NCBI GenBank assembly: GCA_918807975.1 | Contig: OU964930.1 | Location: forward strand, 11,030,372-11,094,371 | Origin: Aplidium turbinatum | Taxonomy: Eukaryota; Chordata; Ascidiacea; Aplousobranchia; Polyclinidae | Length of the DNA: 64,000 nt | Direction of reading: 5' to 3' | In this document: piece after piece, positions 1 through 11,100 of the stretch | Layout of the letters: each line of letters opens with the position of its first letter | How positions within the stretch are numbered: position 1 is the stretch's first letter | Program-made: the position numbers and the translations under genes | The notes under the pieces: model-generated | The model's input: the letters and a program-made list of their open reading frames with translations, nothing else | What the model was told of the DNA's origin: nothing | The model's database searches: none

Positions 1-43
1 AATAAGATTTAAAAAGGGCTAGTTAACTTGAATTTGAAAATGG

Positions 44-352
44 CCTAAAACGTTTGTAATTTTTAGCTTAGTTTCATGTTAAAATATTATGTCGTCTGGC
101 TAGGTTTTATTTGTCTATGGTTCAAGAAAATTAAATTTAAAAACAAATTACCAAATTTGCAAACTATTAAACACAACAGCAATAATAATATTAGATTTGC
201 AACAAAATTCATATATACAACACATTTTGAATTCAATTTTGGTAAAGAAGTAATTTTCTTGAACCATAGACAAATAAAACCTAACAACCACACAGCATTT
301 AACATAATGTAATAACATAAAAATAAACTAAAAATTTCAAACATTTTCGGCC
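44..352. repeat. Foldback repeat with ~90-bp inverted arms
   Basis: Arms at about 44-135 and 250-352 are reverse complements; GGTTTTATTTGTCTATGG on the left reappears inverted near 265-290. The loop is about 115 bp. A third copy of the arm in + orientation lies at 1795-1885, so this repeat is also the outer end of the larger palindrome to its right. Short ORFs on both strands here are products of the inverted repeat, not genes. Confidence 0.75.
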
Positions 353-418
353 CTATTCATGTTAGCTCTTATCAAGTAACCAACTAACCATACTAACCAA
401 TTGACTGATGTTCTACAT

Positions 419-959
419 CAATGGTTCTTAATCGTTTTTCTATCAAGCCCCCCTTCAATAATGGTCATGTGCCTTGCGCATTTTAAATCAGTATCATACC
501 AAAAAAATTGCATTTTTGTCTGTTTATTGTACACATCAGTGAGATACTTGACACTGCTTCTTAGCGATTAGTACCGGTAATATTAAATATTAAAACAGGC
601 CATTAGTACCTACTGGTAATATTATGTTAGGTGATCGAGCATTAAGTAAATAAAACTGTAAAAAAGCAATTTGAACAAAAAAGTAAAAATGAAGCAGCAT
701 CGAGAAAATTTGATAAATCTGAAAGAGTTCAGGGCAAAATAGTTTTGTAAAGTTCTGGTCTAACTAATAAAGCAAGAATTACTGAATACGTACAGTCGTA
801 CAATATAAAATAAGATAAAATACAAAATATGGCGAACAGCATAGGTCCTAAGACATTAAAGTAATTAAAAAAAAATTGAAATTGTTGTAGAGCTCGCGCC
901 CCCCTGAGAGATGCGTTACGCCCCCCTCGGGGGCGTTCCTCTCTGGTTAAGAACCACTG
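419..959. mobile_element. hAT-type MITE, 8-bp TSD
   Basis: Terminal inverted repeats: the left end starts CAATGGTTCTTAA and the right end read inverted starts CAGTGGTTCTTAACC. The flanking 8-bp duplication TTCTACAT is perfect (411-418 and 960-967). The 541-bp element has no transposase and is non-autonomous. Its interior is AT-rich with GC-rich C/G runs near the right end. It sits inside the left arm of the surrounding palindrome. Confidence 0.9.
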
Positions 960-1494
960 TTCTACATAAATTGAAATTGCAAAACTAATCTACAAACACA
1001 AAATCGAACAAAGAAACGCATAAGAATGAAACGGCAAGACAGGAGAGAGGCAAAATCACATGACACTTAAATGTGCAAGGAAAAAACACACATCAATGAT
1101 GCAACGTTATGTGAAGACATTTAGCAGATTTTATTCAAACAATAAGCCATCTCTGGAGTCTTAAAATTATGCGTAAATGCTCCACTGAATTTGATATTAA
1201 AATTCATTAGACTTTCCTCATAAAATCCTGCAATCCTCACTTCAATTGGCAGTTGTTTGCTACAGGGGCCTCCTATCTGCTAAATGTCTTCATGTAACAT
1301 TGCGTCATTGATGTGTGTTTTTTTGTGTGCAATTAGGCATCATGTGATTTTGCCTCTCCTCAGTCTTGCCGTTTCATTCTTATGCGTTCGATTTTGTGTA
1401 TGTAGATCAGTTTTGTAATTTCAGTTTAAGTAGAACTTCAGTCAGTTGGTTACTCAATAAGGGCTGACATGAGTAATTGAGTATGGCTGAAAAG

Positions 1495-1794
1495 GTTATA
1501 GGTAAATTGTTCGTAAACAATTGTTCGTAAAACAGTTGCTCGTAAAACAATTGTTTGTAAACAGTTGTTCGTAAATAGTTGTTCGTAAAACAGTTGTTCG
1601 TAAAATTAAATCCCTAAAACAATTCTTCGTAAAGCATTTCTTGGTATACATCAATTCTCAATTGCATGCACGAAGAAATGCTTTATGAAGAATTGTTTTA
1701 CAAAGAATTAATTTTACAAACAATTGTTTTACGAACAATTGTTCACGAACAATTGTTTTACGAACAACTGCTTACGAAAAAAACGTCGGACACC
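1495..1794 (-). mobile_element. TTCGTAA-hairpin MITE, copy 1
   Basis: A 300-bp element built of many imperfect TTCGTAAAACAA-like units in inverted arms, so the whole forms a hairpin. Read on the - strand it starts GGTGTCCGACG and ends CCTATAAC, the same ends as the copy at 3966-4250. It is flanked by GGCTGAAAAG (1485-1494) and GGCTGAAAAT (1795-1804), a 9/10 target duplication, which points to a Mutator-like origin. No ORF. Confidence 0.8.
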
Positions 1795-2014
1795 GGCTGA
1801 AAATGTTTGTAATTTTTAGTTTATTTTCATGTTATTATACATGTTAAATATTGTATGGTTGTAAGTTTTATTTGTTTTATTTTGAATTTGTGGAAAAAAA
1901 CAAAAAAGGATCTATGTGTAACAGACTTAGTTTAACTTATTATATAACAGCCCTGTTTTTTGCATATCAATGATGGCGCAAGATAGGAAGTTTAAACCAA
2001 ATTTATTTTTGCAG

Positions 2015-2111
2015 GTACAAGCCTAAAGAAGCTTCAGTATCTGATGATCCTATGTCAGACTACATGAATTTGCTTGCAATGGTGTTCAGTATGTGTGGGC
2101 TGATGCTAAAG
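2015..2111 (+). CDS. WDR83OS: WDR83OS exon 2
   Basis: Acceptor TTTATTTTTGCAG precedes it and donor AAG|GTTCAT follows. One base completes the preceding codon, then 32 codons run from [12 protein letters not shown] to CGLMLK. This matches the family's RYKP...DDPxxDYMNLL segment and the start of the first hydrophobic stretch. Confidence 0.93.
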
Positions 2112-5100
2112 GTTCATAATTTTGTTTACATTTATAAATCATTTGTAAGTGATCATTTGCATGGCAGATATGTAACAGGGCAAGTTTTTGTTGCACTAAA
2201 ATCGTGAGAAGGTTGCACTTAATTTAAACAAAAGTTGCAAAAAGTTGACCTCGAAAGACTAGACACAACCTGTTTCCGTTTGTGCGGGCTTGGCCAAAAG
2301 CCAAGTCATACTTCCACTTCTAATTTAGTTCGGGCACTGTCGTGCTTGGCTGGGGTTGTTGAACTTCTAATCTAGCTTGCAAGTCAACTGTTGCGTCATA
2401 GATAACATTGAGATGCAGGTAATCCATCACATAGCTCTTTGTTATGCAAATCAAAGAGAATAGAACCATGTGAGAACAGATTAGAAGTTAGCTGATAGCG
2501 TTTGATAACAATTCCCGATGAATAGTCCATGTTATCGTCATGGCTGCAACAGCCAAGTCTGCTTTCTAGCAACAAAAGAGGCTGTTGGAATTGATTAAGA
2601 TTCTATGATCAGCAAGGTCCTTATGTTGTGCTTTATAGTGCTTTGAACACACACACCACACATACACACACACCTTGTATAGTGCTTTGAACACACACAC
2701 CACATTTTCTGCTGAAGCTAAGAAAACAATTGTTGATTTAAATAATTTCTGTATGAACAATGTTGTGACTCAATATCAAGATCATTTTTTCACTCAAACT
2801 GATGGTATTATAACTGGAGATAACAACTCAGTTTCACTTGCTAATATAACTATGCATTTCATTCTGCAATCTCTGTGTAGAGTTATTAACCAAGCATGCA
2901 TTTTCAAAAGATTCATCGACGACATCATTTGGCTTTCATTTGGACTCGAAACCACTAGTAGTATAAAATCTGCGCTTATTGATAATTTTGCCAAATTTGG
3001 ACTTGAATTAACATTCAGACAGGTTGATACTTCTCAAGAGACAGGCGCAGTGGAATTTTTAGATGTCAATCATTGCATCACCCATAGTAATAAGTTTAAA
3101 TTTACCACTAAGGATTTCGTCAAAGCTTCAGCAAAAGATCGTTGCTTCATAAATGGAAAGTCACACCACCCTATATCAACGTTCAAATCCATATTATACG
3201 GAGAAGCCATCCGAATGCGTCTTCTGAATGAGTGCCATGAACATTATATTTCCAGCTTATCAAGACTCAAAGAAAAAGCTACTAGGTCAGATTTCCCTAT
3301 CGCGATGACAAATGACATGATTGGAATTGCTTCAACTTGGACTGACAGACTTAGGCCACCAAAACCTAAGAATAAAAACAGCAAGACTGTGTGGGCTACT
3401 GCTTTCCCATCTTTATTGAAAATGAGTGAAAAAGAAAAAGAACTTAAACCTGATGTCATGGTCACATACACAAGGCCAAAAACAATTGGAAATTATCTCA
3501 CAAACTACAAAGATCTATCAAAAACAGTCCAATCTTCTGTTCTACAAAGAGGTTATTCTGCCCCTTGTGGTCGCTGTGCGTTGTGTGGTAACCATGGTCA
3601 TCATCGTTTGTCAATGGTTTCACGTACAACGACTTTGAGCACTCCACAAAGACTTTTTAGGTTAAAACAGGAACTCAATTGCAGCAATTATGGGATTTAT
3701 GTAGCAACATGTTTACTTTGCCATGAACAATATGTTGGACAAACTGTTAATAAATTTTCGGTTCGCTGGTCAGGCCATCGTGCAACTTGGAACACTTTCG
3801 ATTTTTCTTCTAATAATGACAGGGCCGCGTTATTAAAACATTTTGCCGTATTTCATGATCTCAGAACTGAACCACAACTTTCCCAATGCTACAATGTCAC
3901 ATTTGTTAAACAACCTAATATTGATAATCTTGATGCTTGTGAAGATAAATGGATACATAGGATACGGTGTCCGACGTTTTCTTCGTAAACAGTTCTTCGT
4001 AAAGCAATTCTTCGTAAGCAATTTTTCGTAAAACAATTCTTCGTAAAGTTAATTCTTTGTAAAACAAATCTTCCCAAAGCATTTATTCGTGCGTGCAATG
4101 GAGATTTGATGTATACGAAGAAATGCTTTACGAAAAATTCTTTTACGGATTTCATTTCACCAACAACTGTTTACGAACAATTGTTTTACGAAGAATTGCT
4201 TACGAAGAATTTCTTTACGAAGAATTGTTTACGAAGAATTCGCCTATAACCATAGGATACATGCCAAAATAAATATCCAAAAATTAATTCTGCCGCAAGT
4301 TTAATTTTTTGACTCTCTACAACAAATGTGGTATTTTTTCAATATTTTACTGTCTTGTTATTCACCGCCGTCTTTGCCTACTCCTTTTTCCACAACGCTA
4401 CATTTTTTGTTTGCCATGACGCTACATTTAATTAGTTATCGCTCTACTTAGTTTGTTTATCACTGCCTTCGACTGCCGTGTTTTCGCATATAATTTATTT
4501 GTTTCTTAGCTGTAATTTACCACGACGCTACATTTGCAGGCTTTGCTCACCGCTCTTTCATCAATTCCCGTTTATATATTTGATACGTACTTTACTTTAC
4601 TGCCGCTTGGTTTAGGTTATATTCAACAATTATTTTCAATATTTACGCTCATGTTTTGGCATTATTGCGTCACTGTGTTAGTGTGTTGTTAATTTAAAAC
4701 ATTACGTGTAGGTTTTAACTGCCCTTCATCAGAACTGAAAATGCACTGAATAAGTGCGAAATATATTTTCTGTAACATCTACTGACAACTGATCCCTGAT
4801 ATCTTAGCAATTGAGGTTTTAGCTTTCTAGATATGGAACAGGGATTGTTTCAGAATAAGACTAGGTCAGAAAGCGAGGCAGACTCCGACGCAGCTCAGCA
4901 TCAGCCTAGAGCAGTTAGCTACAGAATAGAACCATACTAGAAATAGTTTTATAGCATGTTTTTTAAATCACTCCTTTACATTTTAATAATAATAATAATG
5001 TTAGTTTTTATATAGCACTGTATCCAACGCAGAATGCGTTGCTCCTCAGCGCTTTACAAAGCAGACAGTGTCAATGCAGCCGTATAGAGGCGCAACTGAG

Positions 5101-8100
5101 TACATTATTATCAGAATCCACTCCATTGCTCAGTGCCAAGCAGGAACTAGATTCAGTACCATTTTTAAAAAGTCTTTGGTATGACCCGACAAGGTATCGA
5201 ACCCATGCCTACCGATTCAGAGGCGGGCGCACTAACCACTAAGCCACCGAGCCGGTTTTGTGCAATACTTGATAAAAGTTGCATGAAAAATAGAAAAAAA
5301 CTTGCAAAAAGTTGCAATATAAAATTCCTACAAACAGCTTAAAACATCATACTACATAAATTCTGAATATTTAGGAAGCTACCGGAAGCTCTAAAAAAAA
5401 AGTTGCAAAAACTTGCCCTAGTGATAACTGATAGTGATATCATGTAAGTCAACTCCATCAAAAAAGTTAGTATATACTTTCTAATATTTGAGGACTACAA
5501 CACTGTTAAAGATTGAAAAATATCAAAATTTGCATATTGTTTCAGTAATATAGACTCAATTGACAAACAAGATTTGTTCTCAGAGAATATATTTTCTGAA
5601 TCTTTGCAGCTTTGTATGCATTTGAATGCTTGGAACAGCCAATACAGGCCTGGTTGCCAAAGTCGATGATATGAAGCGTGTATCTATTATTCTAAAAGTA
5701 TATTTCATACTGATATTATATAGCTGTTTACATTTGCATCATGTGTATCACTGTTGATACCAACTGTTAACTTTAATATACTGACATATAGCTATTATCT
5801 TTATTAGTTTGTTTATTGTATGGAATTGAAAGGTGAATAAGTCAGGGTTGTTGGTATTTTACCCGACCCAAAAAAACCGGGTGGTTTTTTTTAATAAAAC
5901 CCACTTTAAAAAAAACCAGAGCATCATATTTGTCCAGTTTTTATTGGAAAATTAAAAAAATTTACAAAAACACTACAAGGCACTGGTCACAACGGTAAAC
6001 CATAATCTCTTCGTGGGAAAATTGTAACATAAGATTCCCGAATCCGTTCGTCTGTATGTATCGACCGAAAAAGAAACACTCCTTGAAACGTCTATTCAAT
6101 AAGTGTATTCCTGTAAAATTAGCCCGCGGCTATCGAAATCGAGATGCAACGCCGTACACCTCTAAAAACTGTCACTACGATACAGATTACTTGGATAAAA
6201 GACGGAACCTTTGTCCAGCTAGCAAGCACTAAGCCAACAGTTAAATGTGCGGCCAACTTTCAAACAATCATTTTACGAATGACCAGAATAGATAGCAATA
6301 TCTCAAATTCACGTATGCAGTACTCATCATCATCATCATCATCAACCAATTTAGATTATACAGGCCATGAATTAATCCTCATGTCGAGGGTGTGGCCTGT
6401 CTGTCTGTCGAGAACGAAGTCTTCCCCTCCACACTTCGCGATTTATTGGGTTGGCAGAGTCCATGTTCAGGGCTACAAGGTCACGTTTTACAAGTTCTTC
6501 CCAAGAAAGTTTTGGTCTACCTTGACCCCGCTGTGCTGCGATGTTGACGCATCTGACCTGTGAGATCCAGCTTGAGCTGCGCTCAACGTGACCAAGCCAT
6601 CTCAGTCTGCCTAATTGGAGAACTTCACTGATGTCTTTTAATTTGAGCTTTGATAGCAAAGTCTCAAACCGGATGTTGTCCTTAGGCCCGACCAGGCAGG
6701 TCCATCTTACCATCGCTCTGTCATTACGTTGTAGGCGCTTGACGGTGCTTGCTAAAGTAGCCCACGTTTCAGAGCCATAGAGCATGACACTCCTCACACA
6801 ACTGGAGTAAACTTGTCCTCTGGTTGCAGCAGGAAGTTGCTTGCTTGTGAGGATAGGGAGAAATTCTCTAAACTTTTTCCAGGCTGACTTGCACCGAGTT
6901 ATAGCCGCATGCTCACACCCCCCTCCAGAAGACATGGTATCACCAAGGTAGCAAAAGTCAGCTACCACGTCAAGTGTGCCACCTTCAATCTCAACCTCGC
7001 TTACCGGCCTGCCATCTATTGGTCTTGCTGTGCCCTGACAGCGTGGGCATGAGTAGTGTGGGTCCGGTCTGAGTGACCCTTTAATTCCACTACACTTTTT
7101 GTGGACCCAGTGGGAGCAATTGGTGCAGAAGATAGAGTTGCTACTGGTTCCACTTAGACATACCGAGCAAGGGTGCTTTCCTGATCTTCTTAGGAAGTTC
7201 TGGTTGATGCCAGAGATCATTATTTTGGTCTTACCCATGTTCACTCTTAGGCCCTTTGCTTCCATTCCCTTCTTCCAGGCGGCGATTCTGTCAACTAGTG
7301 ACTCCAATGAGGTGTCGATAATGGCAAGGTCATCCGCATACAACAGCTCCCAAGGGCAGCCTGTGCGCAGTTCGAGTGACAGGGCCTCCAGGACAATGAT
7401 GAAGAGCAGTGGGCTCAATACAGAACCCTGATGCACACCTACGCCTACTTTGAAAGTGTTACTGTGCCCATCCCCAACACGCACACAGCTCCTAGCATTC
7501 AGGTACATTGATTGTACTATCCGTACTAGCCATTCCTCAACACTCAGCTTTCGCATGGCCCACCAGATCACCTTCCTTGGCACTCGATCAAAGGCTTTTT
7601 CTAGGTCTACAAAGGCCATATAGAGAGTCTTGTTTACGGCAAGGTGTTTTTCTTGAAGTTGACGGATGATGAAGATGGCGTCAGTTGTACCTCGGCCTGG
7701 CATGAAGCCGAATTGCATTTCATCAATCTGTACTTGTTGCCTAATCAATTGTTCTGTCACTCTCTCAAGTATTTTCATGGTCTGGTCAAGCAGCTTCAAG
7801 CCTCTGTAATTACCCCTATCAAGGGCATCCCCTTTACCTTTATAGATATTGACGATGTAACTTTCTTCCCAGTCTGCTGGTATACGACCCTCGCTAACAA
7901 TAGCTTCTACAAGATCTCGTATAAGAGCAACTCCAGTTTTGCCTGTTGGCTTCAGCATCTCTGCTATTATTCCTGAAGGACCAGGAGCTTTGCCCATGCG
8001 CATCTTACTGATGGCTCTTTCGATCATCTCGGTGGTGATTGGTACACTAGGGCCCTCAACAGATGGTTCATCTGAGAGATTATCCGGGTTCCAGGGGAAC

Positions 8101-11100
8101 TCTACATTGAGAAGTCGTTCATAGTATTGTTTCCAAGCAACCTTCCTTCCTCGTCGAGGGAGAGTTCACCGGCATCATTTTTGATGGGTTTATCACCACT
8201 AACGTCTTGATTGTCACGCCGCATTTGTTTAGCCAGCTTGTAGACGGTCCCTTACTTTGAGTTGACATTGTGAAATAGTGTCTTCTCAGCTTCGGTTTTA
8301 GCATTTTATATGGCATACTTAGCAGTTCTTTTGGCATCGTTGTATGCTTTTCTGCTTCCTCCTGCCTTCCATGCCTTAAAGCATCTCCTCTTCTCCTGCA
8401 CAACATTTTCCACTGTATCATTCCACCACCAGGTTTGTTTTCTCCATCGGTGCCTAGATGAAACACCACAAGTTTCTTGTGCAGCTTCAGTGACTCCTTC
8501 CTTCAGAGTTTTCCATATCTCTTCTACAGTGGTGCTTGTATGGGCTCCTTCAATCTTGGAGGCAAAGAGTTCAGCATACTCAGCTTGTTTTTTTGGATCT
8601 TTAAGCTGCCAGAGTTTTATGCGGGGCTTAAACTGTCGCTTTTGTTTGTGTGAAGCTTGTACCGTCATGTCCGACACCACGAGTCTGTGCTGGGATGCGC
8701 ATTCTTCACCCAGGATGACTTTTACATTTGTAACATGCTTTCTGAACCTGCGCCGATATAGGATGTAATCGATCTGCGTCAAAACTTCTCCAGATTGGTA
8801 AGTGACCAGATGTCTGTGGTCCTTCTTAAATACGGAGTTCCCTATCACCAGGTCGTTTGCTACAGCAAATTCAAGTAGTCTTTCACCTTCCTCATTGCGT
8901 TGGCCAATGGCATACCCACCATGAACTTCTACGTATCCGTCTGGATTGCTGCCTATGTGGCCATTCCAATCACCGCACACAAACAGTTCTTCAGTGGCAG
9001 GGACAGTGGTGATGAGGCTCTGAAGTTGTTCGTAAAACTGAGTCTTGGTATCTTCGCTGAGCCCAGCCTGGGGAGCAATAATGTGACGCTGTGACGCAAT
9101 AATGAAAGACAATTATGAAGTCATTCCAACAGGTGTTTAAAGCTGATGTAATATTTCCTGTTTAAACAGGCCCAAACAGGTTTGACACAAGTCTTATGAA
9201 CGATGGTGCAATTTTGGCACATTTTCTAGCAACTTGCATGACGTAATATTCAGTAGACTTGAACGGTTTTTATATGACGTTTGATTAGGTGAACCATTGT
9301 CTGGAACAGGCACTTACAACAAACTTTAAATTAGGACTTAAGGATGTGATTGTGCAGTAATTTCCAAGAATAAACTGAAAACGCAGTGGATATTGCACAG
9401 TACACAAAAATCAAGTAATGTCACTTTGTGTATACTACACTAAAACTCATTTATGCAAGAAAGCCTTATAGTTAAATTGGTGAAAGTACTACTCTACTGT
9501 AGTCTGTATATATGATGTGAAATGCAATTTAGGAGGCTATTTACCAATTACAGATTCTGGATTCTAACGCATGGCTGTTTCAGAGCATTTGCCTAATTGG
9601 CCACGCAATCGCTCAATTGCTCATCCATTACTATATATAATATATATACAGTATATATAAATGATAAAAAATATTTAAACATGATGGCATAAATGCTCCT
9701 TGCCTTCAAATCTAAACAAATGATGCAATAGTGTGATTTCTACCACAGTAGCATCAACTTGGTATAGAAATCAGTGGATGATGCAACATCCAACTTGATC
9801 TTGAAACTAATGGATGATGCAACATTCAAGCAACAACAGCCCTAGTGCATTATTTTATTGAGTTATGCAAGCATGTACTGTGAGTGAAAGGCACTTCACT
9901 CGTAAAAAGTAGTTTTGAGGTGAAATAAGCATGAATCTACCTTTTTTTACATCTTTTTTAAAAAAAAAAAACAATAAAACCCAAACAAAACCCGGGTGTT
10001 TTTAAAAAAACCCGGGCGGGTTGGGCTTTTTTAAAAAAAACCCGGGTTTTTCTCAACCCTGGAATAAGTACTCTGCTTTCCAACATCTCATGTATTATTA
10101 TGATGTTGTTGTCAGCAGGCCACTCCAACCACTAGCCTTGTTAAAAAACATTTCTGGAAGTATCATGCTCAGTTGTACATTCTGAGAATCAAACCAAACA
10201 TGACCCCTGTCACTTTCTCATCTATAGAAAGTCAGGGTTTTATTGACTTAGTTCAAGTTAGTTGCTCATGTGAACCTTTCAAGTCTTTAGTGAAGGAGTT
10301 TTTGTTTTTGATTCCAATGAAAGATATGCACAAAGTTAGTTACAACACACATCTCACTTGTGAAAAGAAAAACTTCAACTTTTTTAAAGTCAAGCTGTTC
10401 GATTACAGATTATAACTTAGTAACACTGAATTAAAATTTTGATAACACAATGGAGTTTGATCGTGACATTTCACTTTACGTAGTGGTAGGCTTATGTTAC
10501 AAAGTCGCATTTTAAATACAGGTAGAATTTGGGTATATGTTTCGCATAGTGACATGTCGCTACAGTGACACTTTTTCAAAGGCCCTTTCAGCTGTGTTAC
10601 TCTAGGCGAGTTCTACTGTAGCAGAAATGGATCATTGTTAGCATTCTAGGCTACACCACAGCTCAATTTTATCTCATTCATTTCAGATTAAGTGGTGTGC
10701 TTGGTCTGCTGTATTTTGTTCACTTATAAGTTTTGCCAATTCAAGATGTTCAGAAGACGGGAAGCAAGTCCTCAGCAGTTTCATGTATGTAACTAATTAT
10801 CACAGTTTATGGTTGTTTTCAAAGTTTAATAAAAAAAAATTAGTCTTGCTGTGACCTGTTATCGTTTAACAGTATATTGCATGTTTTAGTCATTTTGGGA
10901 TTTTTATAAGAAGTTTTTGGCGACGTTAGGTACCTATTAGGTAAAAATGGTTCAAGTGGCATTGTCTATCTTATGGTCTGATTGGATTCTCCAATGGTTG
11001 GTTGCATTAACTGAATTCTGTGGGAGTAGTTCAGTTATACTGTCTAAAAAAATTACGAGCAGCGAAATTATTTCCAAGCTTAACTTTGGCAGAACAATAC

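Larger units (their letters stand above)
250..1885. repeat. Long composite palindrome (foldback element) with two insertions
   Basis: The sequence from about 250 rightwards (AAACATTTTCGGCC, then the region rich in CAACTAACC) returns inverted up to about 1885. Matching inner arms lie around 960-1130 and 1270-1475; for example CATTTAGCAGAT and AAACGGCAAGAC recur inverted. The spacer near 1135-1265 is unique. The left arm is split by a hAT MITE (419-959) and the right arm by a hairpin MITE (1495-1794), so the palindrome predates both. No coding sequence is visible. It lies in the intron upstream of WDR83OS exon 2. Confidence 0.7.
6325..9095 (-). mobile_element. RTE-like LINE, 5'-truncated (endonuclease + reverse transcriptase)
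   Basis: The - strand encodes the distal half of an AP-type endonuclease (about 9095-8306; [23 protein letters not shown]). A reverse transcriptase follows (8027-6372; [37 protein letters not shown]). The 3' tail is a TGA/ATG repeat (6325-6345). The sequence between the two open frames (8028-8305) carries in-frame stops and a frame change, so the copy is dead. The endonuclease lacks its N-terminal half. A Cys/His finger (CSVC...[12 protein letters not shown]) sits just after the RT. The endonuclease resembles the RTE/BovB type mis-annotated in databases as CFDP2. Confidence 0.87.
5843..10061. mobile_element. hAT-type element, 8-bp TSD, carrying a LINE
   Basis: Ends: the left starts CAGGGTTGTTGG and the right, inverted, starts CAGGGTTGAG. 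Both have subterminal AAAACCCGGG-rich sequence. A perfect 8-bp duplication GAATAAGT flanks it (5835-5842, 10062-10069). Apart from the inserted LINE (about 6325-9095) it holds about 1.4 kb with no transposase, so it is non-autonomous. It interrupts a LINE 3' fragment. Confidence 0.88.

Noticed and set aside
76-344. Overlapping ORFs on both strands with similar sequence
   Set aside because: Mirror translation of an inverted repeat.
5170-5256. tRNA gene on the - strand
   Set aside because: Head of a SINE; continues into a SINE body with ATT tail.
8310-8768. 152-codon + strand ORF
   Set aside because: Antisense shadow of the LINE endonuclease region.
10173-10415. 80-codon + strand ORF in the WDR83OS intron
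   Set aside because: No motif, no splice context in register with the gene, ordinary length for chance.
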